From Morella rubra (taxonomy: Eukaryota > Streptophyta > Magnoliopsida > Fagales > Myricaceae), in the NCBI GenBank assembly GCA_003952965.2, contig CM025854.1, forward strand, positions 13,315,159 through 13,379,158: 64,000 bases of DNA, read 5' to 3'. The notes beneath the pieces were generated by a model. It did not search any database. It saw nothing but the letters and a program-made list of their open reading frames with translations, and was not told the origin of the DNA. A program made the translations under genes and the position numbers. The number at the start of each line of letters is the position of its first letter. Positions within the stretch are counted from its first letter, which is position 1. Positions 32,171-55,840 of the stretch are shown here, piece after piece.

Positions 32171-33953
32171 AAGAAAACAAATTTAAATCATCGATATCAA
32201 CATCGACCTCATCTTCATGTTTAAAATATTTTTAAATATAAATAATAAAAAAAAAAAAAATCTCAGGTACACCTGGTACGACCTTTTACTCAGTACAGGA
32301 TATTGATGGCTCTGATCGCTTGCGAGGTCATGCAACTGATCCTGTTGTACGAAGAGGTTGGCAAATGCTATAAAAAGCACACCCCTTCGAATAAGACAAA
32401 CGTGGCCGCGAAACCAAAAGCTAATCAAAAGTCATGCAAAAGCCAATTGAAGACAAATATATAATTGACGAGGACATGATCTTCCCAGAAGAAACCTCCA
32501 CCTCACGCTAATAATATGATTTTGACAACTTGTACGTTATACATGCACTTATCATTCGGCTTTTATCAATTTAAGACTCTCTGAGATACTAATTGCAACT
32601 AATTAATTTTCTGAATATTTTTGGAAAGCTGTTCTAAATCTTTCTATTCGAGTGAAAGGTTATTTTTGATTGAGATATCAAAATAATTTTTTGTGTTATA
32701 TTTTTTAAAATTAATATATATTATTTTGAAATTGGTGAAAAATTTATTAAAATTTGTAAAAAGTTATTAAAATTTATAAAAAAATTATTAACATTGATAA
32801 AAAGATATTAAAAATTAATAAAAAAATAATTATAAAAAATTTTTAAAAAATTTTTAAGCTCCATCCAAACATAGCAAATTTTAGAAAATTATTTACTAAA
32901 CGCTGCAATATAATTTCAGGAACCGTGAGTACCTCAAATCTCACTATCAAAGTTGTGAGAAAAGAAAAGGTTGATGTGACATTGATTGTACATGGCCAAC
33001 CTTTTATAGCAAACTGGACCATTTCAAACGACAGAGGATTGGGGGAATCAATTTGGTATATAGTTCAAAAACTTTGAGATAACTGACGATAAGTTTTTAA
33101 ACCTGATGACATACCTGCACTTTTCAATTTGCACATAAAAATTGGAATATAATCTGAAAAATTGTCAGAACTAGAGGCGAAATATAATACAAGGAAAAGA
33201 TAGAGAGGTAAATGTTTGATTGTAAAAATTTTAGAACGTTGAGTTGGTAAAAAGGTAAAAAAAAAATAATTTAAATAAATTTTTATATTTATTTAAAATA
33301 AAAAAATAATTTAGTAAAGAAAGATTTTTAAAAATTCTTTTATAAGAGTAAAAATTTTGTGATCCGAAATTTCACTCCAAACATCTAATTTATTTGGTTT
33401 GAAAAAAGATAAATAATAACACGTTTGTTTAAAAAAAAGAAATAATATTAAAATTGGTAGATAAGTGATAAAAATAAAAATAAAATTTTAAAATGTGGTC
33501 GATAAAAATAAAATTTTTGTTTAACACGTCATGTAAGAAAGGGGATGGAGAAACCGTTTTTGAGAAAGACATATAGGACATCTTTACTTCAGCCACCGCC
33601 GTTTTATCCAATCATCTGACACGTCAATCCGTCTCACATCTGCATTCTGCGGGACTCGGATGAGGCGGCAGTATGTAATTGGTCAATACTTGGACTCGGA
33701 TGACGCGGCAGAATCTAAGGTCAACTAGTGAAGCCTTTAGGCGAAGGCCGTGCAGAGCAAAAATTTGACACGGCACGAGGGCAACCTGGTAATTGTGAAA
33801 AACAAGCTATCTATAGAACAGCGTCGCGCCGTTCGAGGCCGTTGCAACAAATATTGAGTTCAGTCTTCCATCTCACGTAAGAGAATCGAATCGCTCCGCC
33901 ACGCCACACTTTACTAAAGTTTTCAGCTCTCTCCGTAGGCGCATAGAGAAACG
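32171..33953. other. AT-rich intergenic DNA and promoter side of the aminotransferase
   Basis: A 35-codon open stretch at 32267-32374 follows an acceptor-like 'ctcag' and ends in TAA. It reads smoothly ('DIDGSDRLRGHATDPVVRRG') but I cannot identify it. 32700-32870 holds degenerate 'attaaaatttataaaaa' tandem repeats. 33200-33500 is low-complexity AT. A TATA-like 'ctatctatagaa' at 33807-33818 lies about 140 bp before the aminotransferase start. Confidence 0.4.
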
Positions 33954-38971
<5,018 letters not shown>

Positions 38972-40348
38972 AGACATGTTACATCAGTTGAATTCTACAG
39001 TATGCATGGACCTACGTACCGAGGCGTCACACATCATCAAGATTTTTGCAATCTCCTTTCCCTTCCCTTTTATGAGTAGGAAAGGAGGCAATAAGGGACA
39101 AATTATTTATTCTTCCAACTGTTCTGCACTTTTTATTGATTTTTTATTGGGGGTGCTTTAATTTTGGGTTATGTCAATGTAATGCATGACCGTGAGGAGC
39201 TGCATCCGTATCTACCATAAGATGGGCATAGAATCCCGTTGGTGCTAGTGGAAAATAAGTCAGAGCCATTAGGATTTGGACGTACAAGACGCACGAACAT
39301 TCTGAGGTTCATTAGAAATAAATAAGATTATTGCGGTGAACACTTGGCCTTTTCGTTGGCTAATCCTTTTGCTAAATAGAAATGGAAAGCGAAGCAAAGA
39401 TAAAAGAGTTCACATATGTTACAAGAAATTCTACCCTCGGAGCCGAATTGCCAGCACAATCATAAATCACCTTTTTTTTTTCCGAACCAAAAAAAGCTCA
39501 TAAATCACTTTTTTTTAAACCAAAAAAAAAAAAAAAAACTCAGAAGATAGACAAAGTCAGTTTGAAGTTCACTTTCACTTAAATTTAAAAATTTCACGTG
39601 ATGAAAGAACCACCAAAACTTAATAGGATTATTGTGATTCAAAAATCGAAACGAGTTCTACATCTTAGATACAGACTCCACACCACTAAACTATCATCCC
39701 CAGTGGTACAATCATAAATCACTTTTTTTTTTCCTACACAATCATAAATCACTTGATTGCTTTGGCATTTGCTTTCACGGTTGAATATTAAACATGAAGT
39801 TTCCAGGCAGTAAGATGTCAGAACTTGGTGACAGATATGTTGCTCCCACCAAATTTTTTTGCTCTCAACCACTTACTGTAAGCATTTAGCTACAGCATCA
39901 TCAGACCACCTAAAACAGTTCCCACCACCACCCAAACTGTCTCCCACATCCTGGACTTGGTTTTGCTCCCAGTTTAATAAAAAAGAATGTTATCATTAAG
40001 ACTGCCACAAATATAAGTAGCAATAACACCATGATTAAACAAAAACGCAAGCCAAACAAGGAATGTGACTCTAAAGCTTTCTCTGCTGGGCTTCTGTAGC
40101 CCCTACCTAGCCAGACATGAATAGCATTGCTTTTTCTCAGCTTTGGCATCTTTACGATCAAAACAATGTACATAGGTAGGGAAATAGTATTTCTTTTGCT
40201 AGAATAACATAGTATACATCTTTACAGGGCAAAAAAAACTGCTCCTTAAAAACCAGAACCCTTGGTTACATCGACTGTGTAAGCCACCCTCCTTGATTCA
40301 CATTCATCGCTACAGCAGTTGATTCCATGTTGCAAGGTGTCTTTACAT
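38972..40348. other. Intergenic region between two convergent genes
   Basis: It contains the 3' untranslated regions of both neighbours. Poly(A)/(T) tracts at 39471-39540 and a short repeated 'caatcataaatcactt' phrase (39459, 39708, 39738) suggest small decayed insertions. A minus-strand frame at 39910-40173 has one hydrophobic stretch but no support as a gene. Confidence 0.5.
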
Positions 40349-46287
<5,939 letters not shown>

Positions 46288-47389
46288 GTGAGGGACAGAC
46301 TAGACTAACAGTCTTACCCCTCTCTCTCTTCCTTTTTCTCTCTCTCGTCTCTCTCTTTTTTCCGATCCTTTTATATTTCATTCTCTTTCCTTCTCTCCCA
46401 GCAGCCAGTAGAAGTCAGCACTATATTCAATTTTCTTTTCTTTCGTCTTTCTCTGTCTGTCCTGTCCTTGTGTTTCAAAGGAACAGTAGTGTGTTGGATG
46501 GATGAATCGGAAAACAGAGAAGACCCACGCGATACTGAGGGCGAGTCATTCCACGCTCCAATTAGACTGGTCCGCTTGGCTTTGCCGTCTTATCCATGTG
46601 GACGGGACACATGGTAAGGGAGTGGGCACTGAGAGAGGGAGGAGACGATGATCCTGTGGGAATACTAGGCTACTAGCACGTCTATTATGTTTGATTATTT
46701 TAAAATTTTAAAGTTAATATCAAAAGATATATTTTATAATTAAAATTATATTTTCAAACGCAGTTGTCACATCGATGATTGAACCTTCAGAACTCTATCA
46801 TCTACTGCTTTCTTTTCGATTTATTGCCCGACAATTAATTTAGACCTTAGAAAAAAAAAAAATGATTCTTTGAGTTAAAAACCAAAAAAGAAAAAGAAAA
46901 TAAAAGAGTTAATAGAGTCGTCCCTGATCAACCTCTTGATGTCCGTCTAAAATTGCAAGTTGCAAATTAGATCGTCGCTTCACGAAAGTGTAATTGTTGA
47001 ACTTAAGGTAAGAGGTTTGATCCTATGAATTCTAATTTCTAGCTCCAACCTGTTCTTGAAACTAATCTCAAAATCAATAGAGTCATCACTATATAATTGG
47101 TAAAGGAAACATGTGGTTGGTTAATTGAATTGGTAAAGAGACAATGTACTATCGGGAGTGTACTAATGGGTTGAAGTTAGGTAATTTTATTTTTCTTTTT
47201 CTAAAAAAGTATTTGTAACTTTCAGAATGCCTTTACTTGTTTTAATTAACTCTGTTTCTCAATAGAAGATGATTGGCATTCACAATTTTCTAACAATTGT
47301 TCTAGATCTTGAGCTATTTTAAGGAATGTATTATGTTAAGACTCAAGTTGTAATGCAAATTTTCTATCCTAGATAGTAAAAATAAGGCT
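46288..47389. other. Upstream region of the kinase gene
   Basis: 46300-46470 is CT-rich, read as GA-rich on the minus strand, and is a probable 5' leader or promoter-proximal element. Beyond about 46680 the DNA is AT-rich with no gene. No TATA box was assigned. Confidence 0.45.
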
Positions 47390-47955
47390 TAATGAGTCCT
47401 TTAGTCTTTGGACTATTACCTAATTTCAAATTGGTCATTAGGGTAAGTTTTGTCCTAAATTAGTCTTTGTAAAATTTTTCATGTCCTATTTGGTCAACTC
47501 ATGTAACCTTGTAAATGAGAAAAATCCAAAGTGGCAAATGGAGACACATGTTAACTATTTGTCAATAATTACGTATCTCTATTAATTGCCAAATCACTCA
47601 GCGTCCCAAGTATGATTGATTCCCATTAATTTTAATTTTGCTTGAAATTCTCTAAACTTGGTTGGACTAGTTCAATGTTTAAGGGAGGATTGTTATTTTT
47701 TTTTTTTTGCTAGAAGTAAAGAATTTGAGGTAAATTAATGTGACAAGTCATACATGGTATGTTGGGTGATTTGAATTGGTTAACATGTATTCCCATTAGT
47801 CACATTAAATTTTTTCCACTTATAAAGTCACTTGAGTTGACATAATGACCACTAGGACAACAAAAATTCTACAAAACCAGTTTAGAACGAAACTTACCTT
47901 AAGAACCAGGTTGAGATTGAGCAATACCCTAAAGATTAGTGGACTAATTAAATCT
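47390..47955. repeat. Dispersed 550-bp element, copy B
   Basis: The left end ('gagtcctttagtctttggactatt...caaattggtcattagggtaagttttgtcc') is inverted at the right end ('gaacgaaacttaccttaagaaccaggttgagattgagcaat...gattagtggactaatta'). The middle repeats motifs of copies A and C. Non-coding. Confidence 0.75.
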
Positions 47956-49011
47956 TAAAATAAAAATGAATTCTTATTTGGCAGGGTAGTTTAAGGAATC
48001 CCAGAACTTATAAGTAAATGAAATTACAATGGTAAGAAATGCAAGAAAAATACAATTCCTAGAGATGAGTTAATATCCATCAAGAGGATTCCTGCAACTG
48101 ATATAACCATAGAATAAGTCATAAAATAAATAATCAAGCCTATCCTCGCTTTAGTGACATTTCACATTCACATGCATATTTTTGTCTATCTTTCTTCATG
48201 TAACAAAAAAAAAAAAAAAAAAATCACACTTCAATTTCTAGAAGATACTTCAATGCACATTCAGCAGGATAGTGACTAGTCATGAATCAACCTGGAGCTC
48301 CCAATGCGTCCGAATAGGGAAAAAAACTTGGATTGAGAATTAGGGAGACCAATTCCATTAAAATTCAATATGAAAGACTTAAAATGAAAGAAGAATATTA
48401 AAAATCTTAAAGTCCCACTAAAAAATTCAAGCTATTTTGGGGAACTAGGCGGCCATGGCCTTGCTAGCCCCGTAGCTCTGCTCTTGCATTCGAAGTCTTG
48501 GTGATCCAACATAACTTGGAGGAGTAGAAAAGTTGTATCTCTTATTGTGTTTGGCAAGCAAGAAAGAAACTAGGATTGAGAATTAGAGGGGGGTAGGGAT
48601 GGCCCCCTAGCTCTGTTTCCATTGGCAAGTAGAGTTGGAGGTAAATTTCTTCACCTAACCAATCCATATATTAGGAGGGAAAAATGGAAGGGTAGATGAA
48701 TTTTCTTGACTGATGGCAAGTTCAACAACAAACAACCTTTCCATTTTTAGGCTTGGACCATAGAAATAGGGAGGCAAATTTGATGCATCGTGATGCATCG
48801 TGATTGGTTTTAATAAAAGGGTTGGTGGATTAATAAATATGTCGGTCTCCTATTACTATAAAGATAGCATATTAATCTTAATAATCTCGAAGAAGCCTAT
48901 CTATAAAACCTATTATAATATTGAAAATATGTAATTTTATGTTGAAAATATTATAAGCATGTAAAAAATATGAAAGAAATCTTCTTCCAAATGTGATTAA
49001 TATAAGTCTTT
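47956..49011. other. No gene recognised
   Basis: AT-rich DNA with a poly(A) run at 48205-48223 and a repeated phrase 'ttggattgagaattag' (48328) / 'taggattgagaattag' (48571). 'gatgcatcgtgatgcatcgtgatt' at 48782 is a short tandem repeat. Confidence 0.45.
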
Positions 49012-49566
49012 TTAATTAGTCCACTAGCCCCTAGGGTATGATCGAATCTCAAATTGGTCACTCAGGTTTACTTCGTCCAATAGTAGTCCCTTAGGAATCC
49101 TCCGTGTCATGGAGTGACTTTATTCCGTAAACTTAGTTGCTCCTATTAACAGCATAAATCACATGTAACTAACAAGAACACATCACCACCAAGCATAAGC
49201 AGCAACACAACTCCAATTCACTTGGTGATACATTGTCAGTTCAAAAAATATGTCCACCATGGCGTTATGAGTAGGCATTTTAGGTCCTGATGACGTAGAT
49301 AATTTAATTGGATTTTAAATTGAAATCAACTTGTTCATCTTGGTAGTTTGAGTGACTTAGGGCCACGTGACTGCTTACAATTGATGGTGATGTATTTTTG
49401 CTATCCACGTAAGATTTATTCCATTAGTAGGAGCAATAGAGTTGATAAAATGACTAGTCCAAGACATGAAAGATTCCCCAAAAACTAGTTTAGGACGAAA
49501 TATACCTTAGAGATCAAATTGGGATTCAGCCCTACCCAAGGGACTAATGGGCTAGTTTAGCCTTAA
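49012..49566. repeat. Dispersed 550-bp element, copy C
   Basis: The left end ('ttaattagtccactagcccctagggta...caaattggtcactcaggtttacttcgtcc') is inverted at the right end ('ggacgaaatataccttagagatcaaattgggattcagccctacc...gggactaatgggctag'). It lies 1.06 kb from copy B in the same orientation. Confidence 0.75.
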
Positions 49567-50293
49567 TATAACTTAGTTCCTTATGGGTACAATTCTTGGA
49601 CATAGATGTAGATATGCAAGGGCGTGGTATGCGTATATACTTGTAAAAAGGTTTATATAAACCTGATGTGGGGTTTTTTCCCCGTAGGCAAATTCAACAT
49701 GGGTTAATTTGTCTAAATTTGCAGATAAAGATATTCCAAACAACAAGAGTTGATTTTGTGAGAAAAACAATATTCATGGTTTATTATAACTACATGACTG
49801 GTTATAAGTTTATAATTTAATGTAACACTCCGAATCTCGAAGACACTTCAAGAAAGTCATAAAATATTACACATAAATATAACTTAATTACATAGTTGCA
49901 CAGCTTAAAAAAAAAACTACAAGTCATTTACACATAAATATAAATCAACTACATACTAATGTTAAGAAAAATAAATGAGTTACAAGTGAAGATAGTTAAT
50001 CACAGTATGCGGTTGAGTAATTTTATAACATAAATTTCAAAACAAAATATAATTTTCAAGAAACGTAAATAATAAAATCATCAACTTGCATATCAAAACT
50101 AGAAACATCACAATAGGCAAATCAATACTAATTCAATTGTGATGAATAAGACAATTCCAAATAAATCGCAAAACCCACTTTCAGGACATTCCACATTGTT
50201 GTTAAGACACTTTCGTCCTGTCTGACTTCGCTGTGTTATTATGTACTGTCACTTTCTCTGAACTTTCCACACATCCCCTTTCTCAGGACTAAT

Positions 50294-50653
50294 AAAAAGA
50301 AAAATATAGAACCGATGGATGTAGAAATCACACACACTTGATCGTGTGTGATTGATTTTCATTTATAGAATTTACAATCTCTTTACAATAGAAAAATAGG
50401 CTATTTAGAATAATAGACTGTCGGGTAATAGACTATTATTGTGCTAGGATATTTGACTTAGTATTTGACAATGACTCAAACTATTTTGATGCTTTAATCT
50501 TCGGATGTGTTTTGCTATTTCTAGAGTTTTCAAAGATAAGCAAATCCTCCTTATTCAAAAGTTTAGCAGTGACTCCAGCCAATATCTTCAAATTCAAAAT
50601 GTCCTTGATATTTTTTGGATCTTTTTCAGCAGATATGCAATATGTTTTAATAT
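50294..50653 (-). repeat. Copia 3' LTR
   Basis: This 360-bp block matches 55473-55840 throughout, e.g. 'gattgattttcatttataga', 'gactgtcgggtaata', 'tattgtgctaggatatttga' and 'agcaaatcctccttatt'. It follows a purine-rich tract ('gatttgagggga', minus strand, 50653-50665), the expected second-strand primer site. Confidence 0.88.
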
Positions 50654-50689
50654 TCCCCTCAAATCGAGCATAGTTGACACGCAAAATTT

Positions 50690-52260
50690 GTCATATAAAA
50701 ACTCAAAGGCAAGTCGAGATTGGGGCTTAGTCAACACGTCTGCAATTTGAGAGTGAGTGGAGACATGTTTTTTAATAAACAAACTATGAGAGACACGTTC
50801 ACGAATGTAAAGATAGTGAAGCTCGATATGCTTGCTCCGAGCATGAAAAATGAGATTTACTGTCATAAACAATGAGCTCATATTATTACAAAATAAAATA
50901 GGAGCATGATGCAAAGAACATGAAGATCTCAAACTAGAAACATGATCCATGTAATTTCTGCAGTAGCCTGAGCGAGGGCACGATATTCAACTTTTGAACT
51001 CGATCAAGAGATGGTAGGCTATTTTTTTGCACACCAAGAGACAATGTTACTCCCTAAATAAGTGCAATATCCAATAGTTGATTGCCTTGTAAGTGGACAC
51101 CGAGCCCATTCAGAATTCGAGAAGCCATAGAGATCTAGTGAACTTGTAGCTTGGATATGGAGACCAAGATGAATGGTGCCTTTAACATACTGTAAGATTC
51201 TCCTGAGTAGACTAAAATGTGACTTTGGAGGTGCATGCACGAGCTGAGATACGAAGTTGACACTCTATGAGAGATCGAGCCGTGTCAATGTAAGATATTG
51301 TAGGGCACTGACTAAAGAACAATAGAGATGAGGATCAGGATGAAGTGGAGAATCCGAATCAGGTTTGGTCTTTATGCACATAGGGGTGTTAATAGGCTTT
51401 GACTTATGCATTGCACGACGCTCTAAAATATCGATATCATATTTTGTTTGTTGGAGAAGAAGACCACTCGGTACTGAAGAAAATTGAATTCTTGAAAAAT
51501 AGTGAAGTGGATTAAGATCCTTCATAGCAAATTCATGATGCAAACTTGCTGTGAAATTCTGAATAAGAGAGGAAGAGGAACCTGTAAGAAATAGGATCAA
51601 AGTGCCTTGGTTTGAATGATGAACAAAAAAAAAATCTGCACGAAAAACTAGATTACAAAAGTAATGAACCAAATCGATCAAACCAAGCCCTTGGGGTTTA
51701 TTTTAATCCATAAAGTACTTTGTTTAAATGACAAACACGATTGAAAAAAATTAGAATCTTTGAATCCCAGTGGATGTTCCATAAAGACTTCCTCATTAAG
51801 AAATCCATGCAAAAATGCATTTTTAACATACAATTGATGAATATCCCAATCTTTGACTGTAGCAAGAGAAAGCACCAACCGAATGGTTCCTGGCTTTACA
51901 ACTTGAGAATGTGTCTCAGTAAAATCTATTCCATCAAGTTGATGCTAACCCTTAGCAATGAGCCAAGCTTTGAGACGTTCAACCTTGCCATTCGCCTTGA
52001 GTTTAACTTTGAACACCTAACGAGACCCAACAATGTTCATGGAGAAGGTACGAGGAATAAGAGTCCACGTATGATTATGAGACAAAGTCTCGAGTTCATC
52101 ATCCATAGCTTGTCGCCAACTAATGTGACACAAAGCAGTCTTGATTGAACGAGGTTCATTTGGTATTGAATCATAAATATGCAGTAGTGCATATTTTGGG
52201 TTTGGCTTGCAAACTCCTACCTAATAGCGTGTAACATTAGAATGAGAAGAATGACCAAAT
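50690..52260 (-). pseudogene. Copia reverse transcriptase and RNase H remnant
   Basis: Reading on the minus strand: 'IKTALCHISWRQAMDDELE' (about 52100), 'DWDIHQLYVKNAFLHGFLNEE' region (51740-51860), 'FAMKDLNPLHYF' (about 51520), 'QYVKGTIHLGL' (about 51190) and 'RSKHIELHYLYIRERVS' (about 50800). In the first catalytic motif the usual Asp of 'LDVNNAFLHG' reads Tyr. The YVDD segment expected before 'TGSSSS' is not readable. Several stops and frame changes confirm inactivity. Confidence 0.85.
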
Positions 52261-52616
52261 TTTGCTGGAGGGGCAGCTATGTTCGAATAAGAAGGTGGAT
52301 GAGTATCAACTTAATATAACTCATCAAGTGGTTGATCAGCAACAAAAGACTCTTGTTGAGTTAAGATCATTGTAGATGTTAAAGCATAATCTATAGCTAA
52401 AGTAGCCAATAGGGGATCTTTATCACAAGTAAAATATATTATAGTTTTGAGACTATATATTCTCCTTTTGAATTGAATTATAAATATTGATTGTATTAAT
52501 TTTTTTAATGAATCCAATCGCTTCTAATGTTTTGTCTCAAGTTTCAAATAATTTTCGAATTGCAAAAGATAGGAGGAGTTATCCTAAAACTATAAATTTA
52601 TTATAATCATAAAAAG

Positions 52617-53455
52617 GGGAGATTGTAGGTTATTGTTCACAATCGATATTTTGATGATTTCAATAAATGGATTAAGTTTACAAAATGGACATTTTCAAAG
52701 ACAAAGAAATTTTTATCAAAGAGCCAAAGACAAGAAAATTGAAGATCAAGAAGATGCAAGAGCTCAAAAGTGAAGATTAAAGACCATGGGTATAATCTTG
52801 TAACTCTTATTTTCACTTTTAAGAAGAATTTGAATCACACTCTTGCATATTTTTAAAACTGTGCATATCTTCATTATCACAAGTTTGACAACCAAAATGT
52901 GCTTTAAGTGTTTTCAAATCATCCTATATAAACTCTCAAACCTTACTTATACTTTTAGAGAGTTGGTTTTTGAAATTGAGATTTCAAAAATGTCAAAAAA
53001 AGACTTTTAATTGTAGCGGTCTATGCAATGATCTGTAGAGGTCAACCTCTACATGAAGCATTCCATCTTCCTGCGTAGGCAAAAAATGATAGTTTTTGAT
53101 ATTTTTGAAATCTTAATTTCAAAAATAAACTCCATAAAGTAAAAAGGTTTGAGAGTTTATATAGGGATGATTTGAAAACACTTAAAGCACATTTTGGTTG
53201 TTAAACTTATGATAAGAAAATTATGCACAGTTTTAAATATATGCAAGAGTGTGATTCAAATTCTTGTCAAAAGTGAAACTAAGAGTTACAAGATTATACC
53301 CTATGGTCTTTAATCTTCACTTTTGAGCTCCTTGCATCTTTTTTATCTTCAATCTTCTTGTCTTTGATTCTTTGATAAAAATGTCTTTGTCTTTGATGAT
53401 GTCCATTTTGTAAACTTAATCTATTTATTGAAATCATCAAAATATTGATTGTGAA
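52617..53455. mobile_element. Foldback element with ~370-bp inverted arms
   Basis: The left arm (about 52627-52995) and right arm (about 53095-53455) are inverted copies with high identity. They share 'gttcacaatc' ends, 'atattttgatgatttcaata', 'gcaagagtgtgattcaaatt' (right arm, complement at left), and 'atgtgctttaagtgttttca'. Only about 100 bp of loop lies between. No coding sequence. It interrupts the Copia element. A target duplication could not be set. Confidence 0.85.
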
Positions 53456-53749
53456 CGTTAGACAACAAGATTAGTAATGAGAATTGGAGTTTTTAACGGT
53501 ACATTAAAGGTAAGAGACTCTACTACAACTTCTGATGATGATAAGAAACCAGTAGACTCAATGGTGGACAAGGTTGACCAGGATGCCAATTCTTTGAAAG
53601 TAGTACCGTGTGGTTCAGGGGACGATGCAAGAGACATATAAGAATTTTTGTAAGGCAAAAATCGACTTGTAAAACACCATGTGCTGAGAGATGTGAAATT
53701 TAATTGTTGCTGGAGAGAAGTATTGATAGCCTTTGTGCCTCTCACTGTA

Positions 53750-54010
53750 ACTCATGAACATACAAGGTAAGGATTTGCTATCAAATTTACTACGCTTAGT
53801 GTTCTATAAATAAAGGTAGCACCGTGACCTAAAAATTCACAAGTAGTGTAGTCAAGGTGTTGACAATATAGTTGATGGAAAGGAGAGTTCCATTGAAGTA
53901 TTGTAGTAGAAATTTTATTAATTAAAAAGATAGATGTAGTAAAAGCTTCTATCCAAAATTATTTAAGTATATTTGCATGAAGCAACATGTTAAGTATATT
54001 TGCATCATCC
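53750..54010 (-). pseudogene. Copia integrase C-terminal remnant
   Basis: The minus-strand frame includes 'FWIEAFTTSIFLINKIST' and 'QWNSPFHQLY', matching the Copia stretch that follows the integrase catalytic core. The catalytic core itself is absent between here and the protease. Confidence 0.6.
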
Positions 54011-54285
54011 GACGTCCCACTATCACCTATCTGAGTTGCAATCTTCATTTTATTGGTAGCACCTCCCAGACCACCTTCCATAATAGCAACTTTAATCCAT
54101 CATGCATTTTGAGATGCCAAAGGTCCTTCCATTGAGTTGACTGAAGAGGACGCAATGTATTGGTGCGGTGCTGCACTAAAGTTCTATCGGCAGATTCCTT
54201 GCATTAGTTAGTGTCGGGTCAACCGATCCTAAATCACAAAATCATGGTTAGAAATATTACAATTCACTTGGTAGTCAGAAGTAAG

Positions 54286-55332
54286 CTAACCAATAGAAAA
54301 TAGACTTCTTCCTAACTTAGGAACTAGGAGAACGTCAGGTAAGATAATTTTAGAAGGACTAGAACTGATTGTAGCATTACTGACATGTGTAATATTCAAG
54401 AAATCCCCGTTACCAAGCATAACATGATCAAGACCATTATAAGGACGAAGATTGTGTAAACTACCTTCTTGAGATATCATATGAGAAGATGCCCCAGTAT
54501 CTGAGATCCATTCCTCATTGTTCACATTAAGATCAAGTTGTAGAGTAGTAAACGCTTGAGGAAGATCGTCGGCCTGGACTAAGTGGTTGAAACGGTGCTA
54601 GTACCGAATGGCAGGGTGCCCTTGCTTGCCACATTTTTGACACGTGACATCATGATTATTCTCACGTGAGAATGGTATTGAGGATGATCCTTGGTCAGAA
54701 TTTTTGTTACTGGACTTATGACCAGGAGCAAAAACACGACCCTTGGAGGAGAATTGACAATATTGCTTTGAATTTTTGTTGTATGATTTTACATCATTTT
54801 TGTTAGCATAAAATGCAGTGTATTGAAAGGAGTCTAGTGTACAGAGATGAAGTTGTGTCTCATAGCTCTAGAGTAAAGGAATGATTTCACTATATGAGGG
54901 CATTGGCGGCTTGAGCATCGAAGTGGTGAATGGTTCATAACGTGCACCAAATCTTGTGAGTAATGAAAATACCTTGTTCTTGTGACTAACTGCAAGTCCG
55001 ATGGCAGCAAAACTATAACAAAATCTCCATAATTTTCGAAGCTATTCATTGAGAGAAACTTCAAAGATTTTCTTCATATAAATGAGTTGTTGCATGAGTT
55101 GAAATTAGCACTCTTGATAGGCTTGAGCATAGGCCTCTTTGAGCGCAACCCAAACTTGTGTTGAGTTATTAAGACCAATGACTTGGCCAAGAGCCTCCTC
55201 AGCCAAGGTCCCGACAATACACCCTCGAAATGACACGATCAGCGATTTTCCACTTCTTGTACTCGAGGTTAGGGATTGCATTTGAGCCATCAGTACTTGG
55301 AAGTATAGCCCGTGGAGGTTGGCTCTCCCCAA
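54286..55332 (-). pseudogene. Copia gag, zinc knuckle and protease remnant
   Basis: The gag part (55105-55332) has 'SLIVSFRGCIVGTLAEEALG' and 'STQVWVALKEAYAQ', typical of the UBN2 domain. A zinc knuckle near 54640 has C-x2-C-x4-H with the last Cys replaced. The protease (54286-54525) keeps 'WISDTGASSHM' and 'LPDVLLVPKLGRSLFSIG'. Frames are interrupted. Confidence 0.8.
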
Positions 55333-55459
55333 TGAGGATTAGGTGAACTTTTGAATTTTCAGCAAGTGCAATAACTTCCTCATGCTAGGGCGGGTAGTTT
55401 TCAGGCTTAAGTCTAAGAGAAACAAAATTGCCAACATCGAGGGAAGTGGAAGATATTGT

Positions 55460-55472
55460 TTACTCTGATACC
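55460..55472 (-). promoter_or_regulatory. Primer binding site (initiator Met tRNA)
   Basis: On the minus strand 'GGTATCAGAGTA' directly follows the 5' LTR. It matches the plant initiator-Met tRNA primer site (TGGTATCAGAGC) except near its end. Confidence 0.75.
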
Positions 55473-55840
55473 AAAAAGAAAAATAGAGAACAGATGGATG
55501 CATAAATCTCACCACACTTCATCATGTGTGATTGATTTTCATTTATAGAATTTATAATCTCTTTACAACAAAACTATAGGCTATTAATTACAAAATATTA
55601 GACTGTCGGGTAATAAGCTGTTATTGTGCTAGGATATTTGACTTTGTATTTGACAATGACTCAAACTGATCTGATGCCTTAATCTTCGGATGTGCTGTGC
55701 TGTTTCTGGAGTTTCAAATATAAGCAAATCCTCCTTATTCGAAAGTCTAGAAATGACTCCAGCCAATATCTTCAAATTCAAAACATCATTGATTTTTTTT
55801 GTGATCCTCTGCAGCTGATGTACTTTATGTTTTCATATCA
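55473..55840 (-). repeat. Copia 5' LTR
   Basis: Partner of 50294-50653 (about 368 bp) and adjacent to the primer site. Its minus-strand start 'TGATATGAAAACATA' retains the TG that is changed in the other LTR. Confidence 0.85.

Larger units (their letters stand above)
50294..55840 (-). mobile_element. Copia retrotransposon with both LTRs, coding region decayed
   Basis: Two LTRs bound a minus-strand Copia polyprotein in normal order: gag (55105-55332), zinc knuckle 'CQKCGKQGH' (about 54630-54660), protease with 'DTGASSHM' (54286-54525), the end of integrase (about 53750-54010), reverse transcriptase (about 51265-52260) and RNase H (50690-51240). Frames have many stops and shifts. The integrase core is deleted, and a foldback element (52617-53455) sits between integrase and reverse transcriptase. 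Target-site bases do not match. It is not autonomous. Confidence 0.88.

Noticed and set aside
39910..40173. 87-codon minus-strand frame with one strong hydrophobic segment
   Set aside because: It lies in the 3' region between convergent genes; no splice or promoter support and no recognised family. A chance frame is as likely as a small membrane protein.
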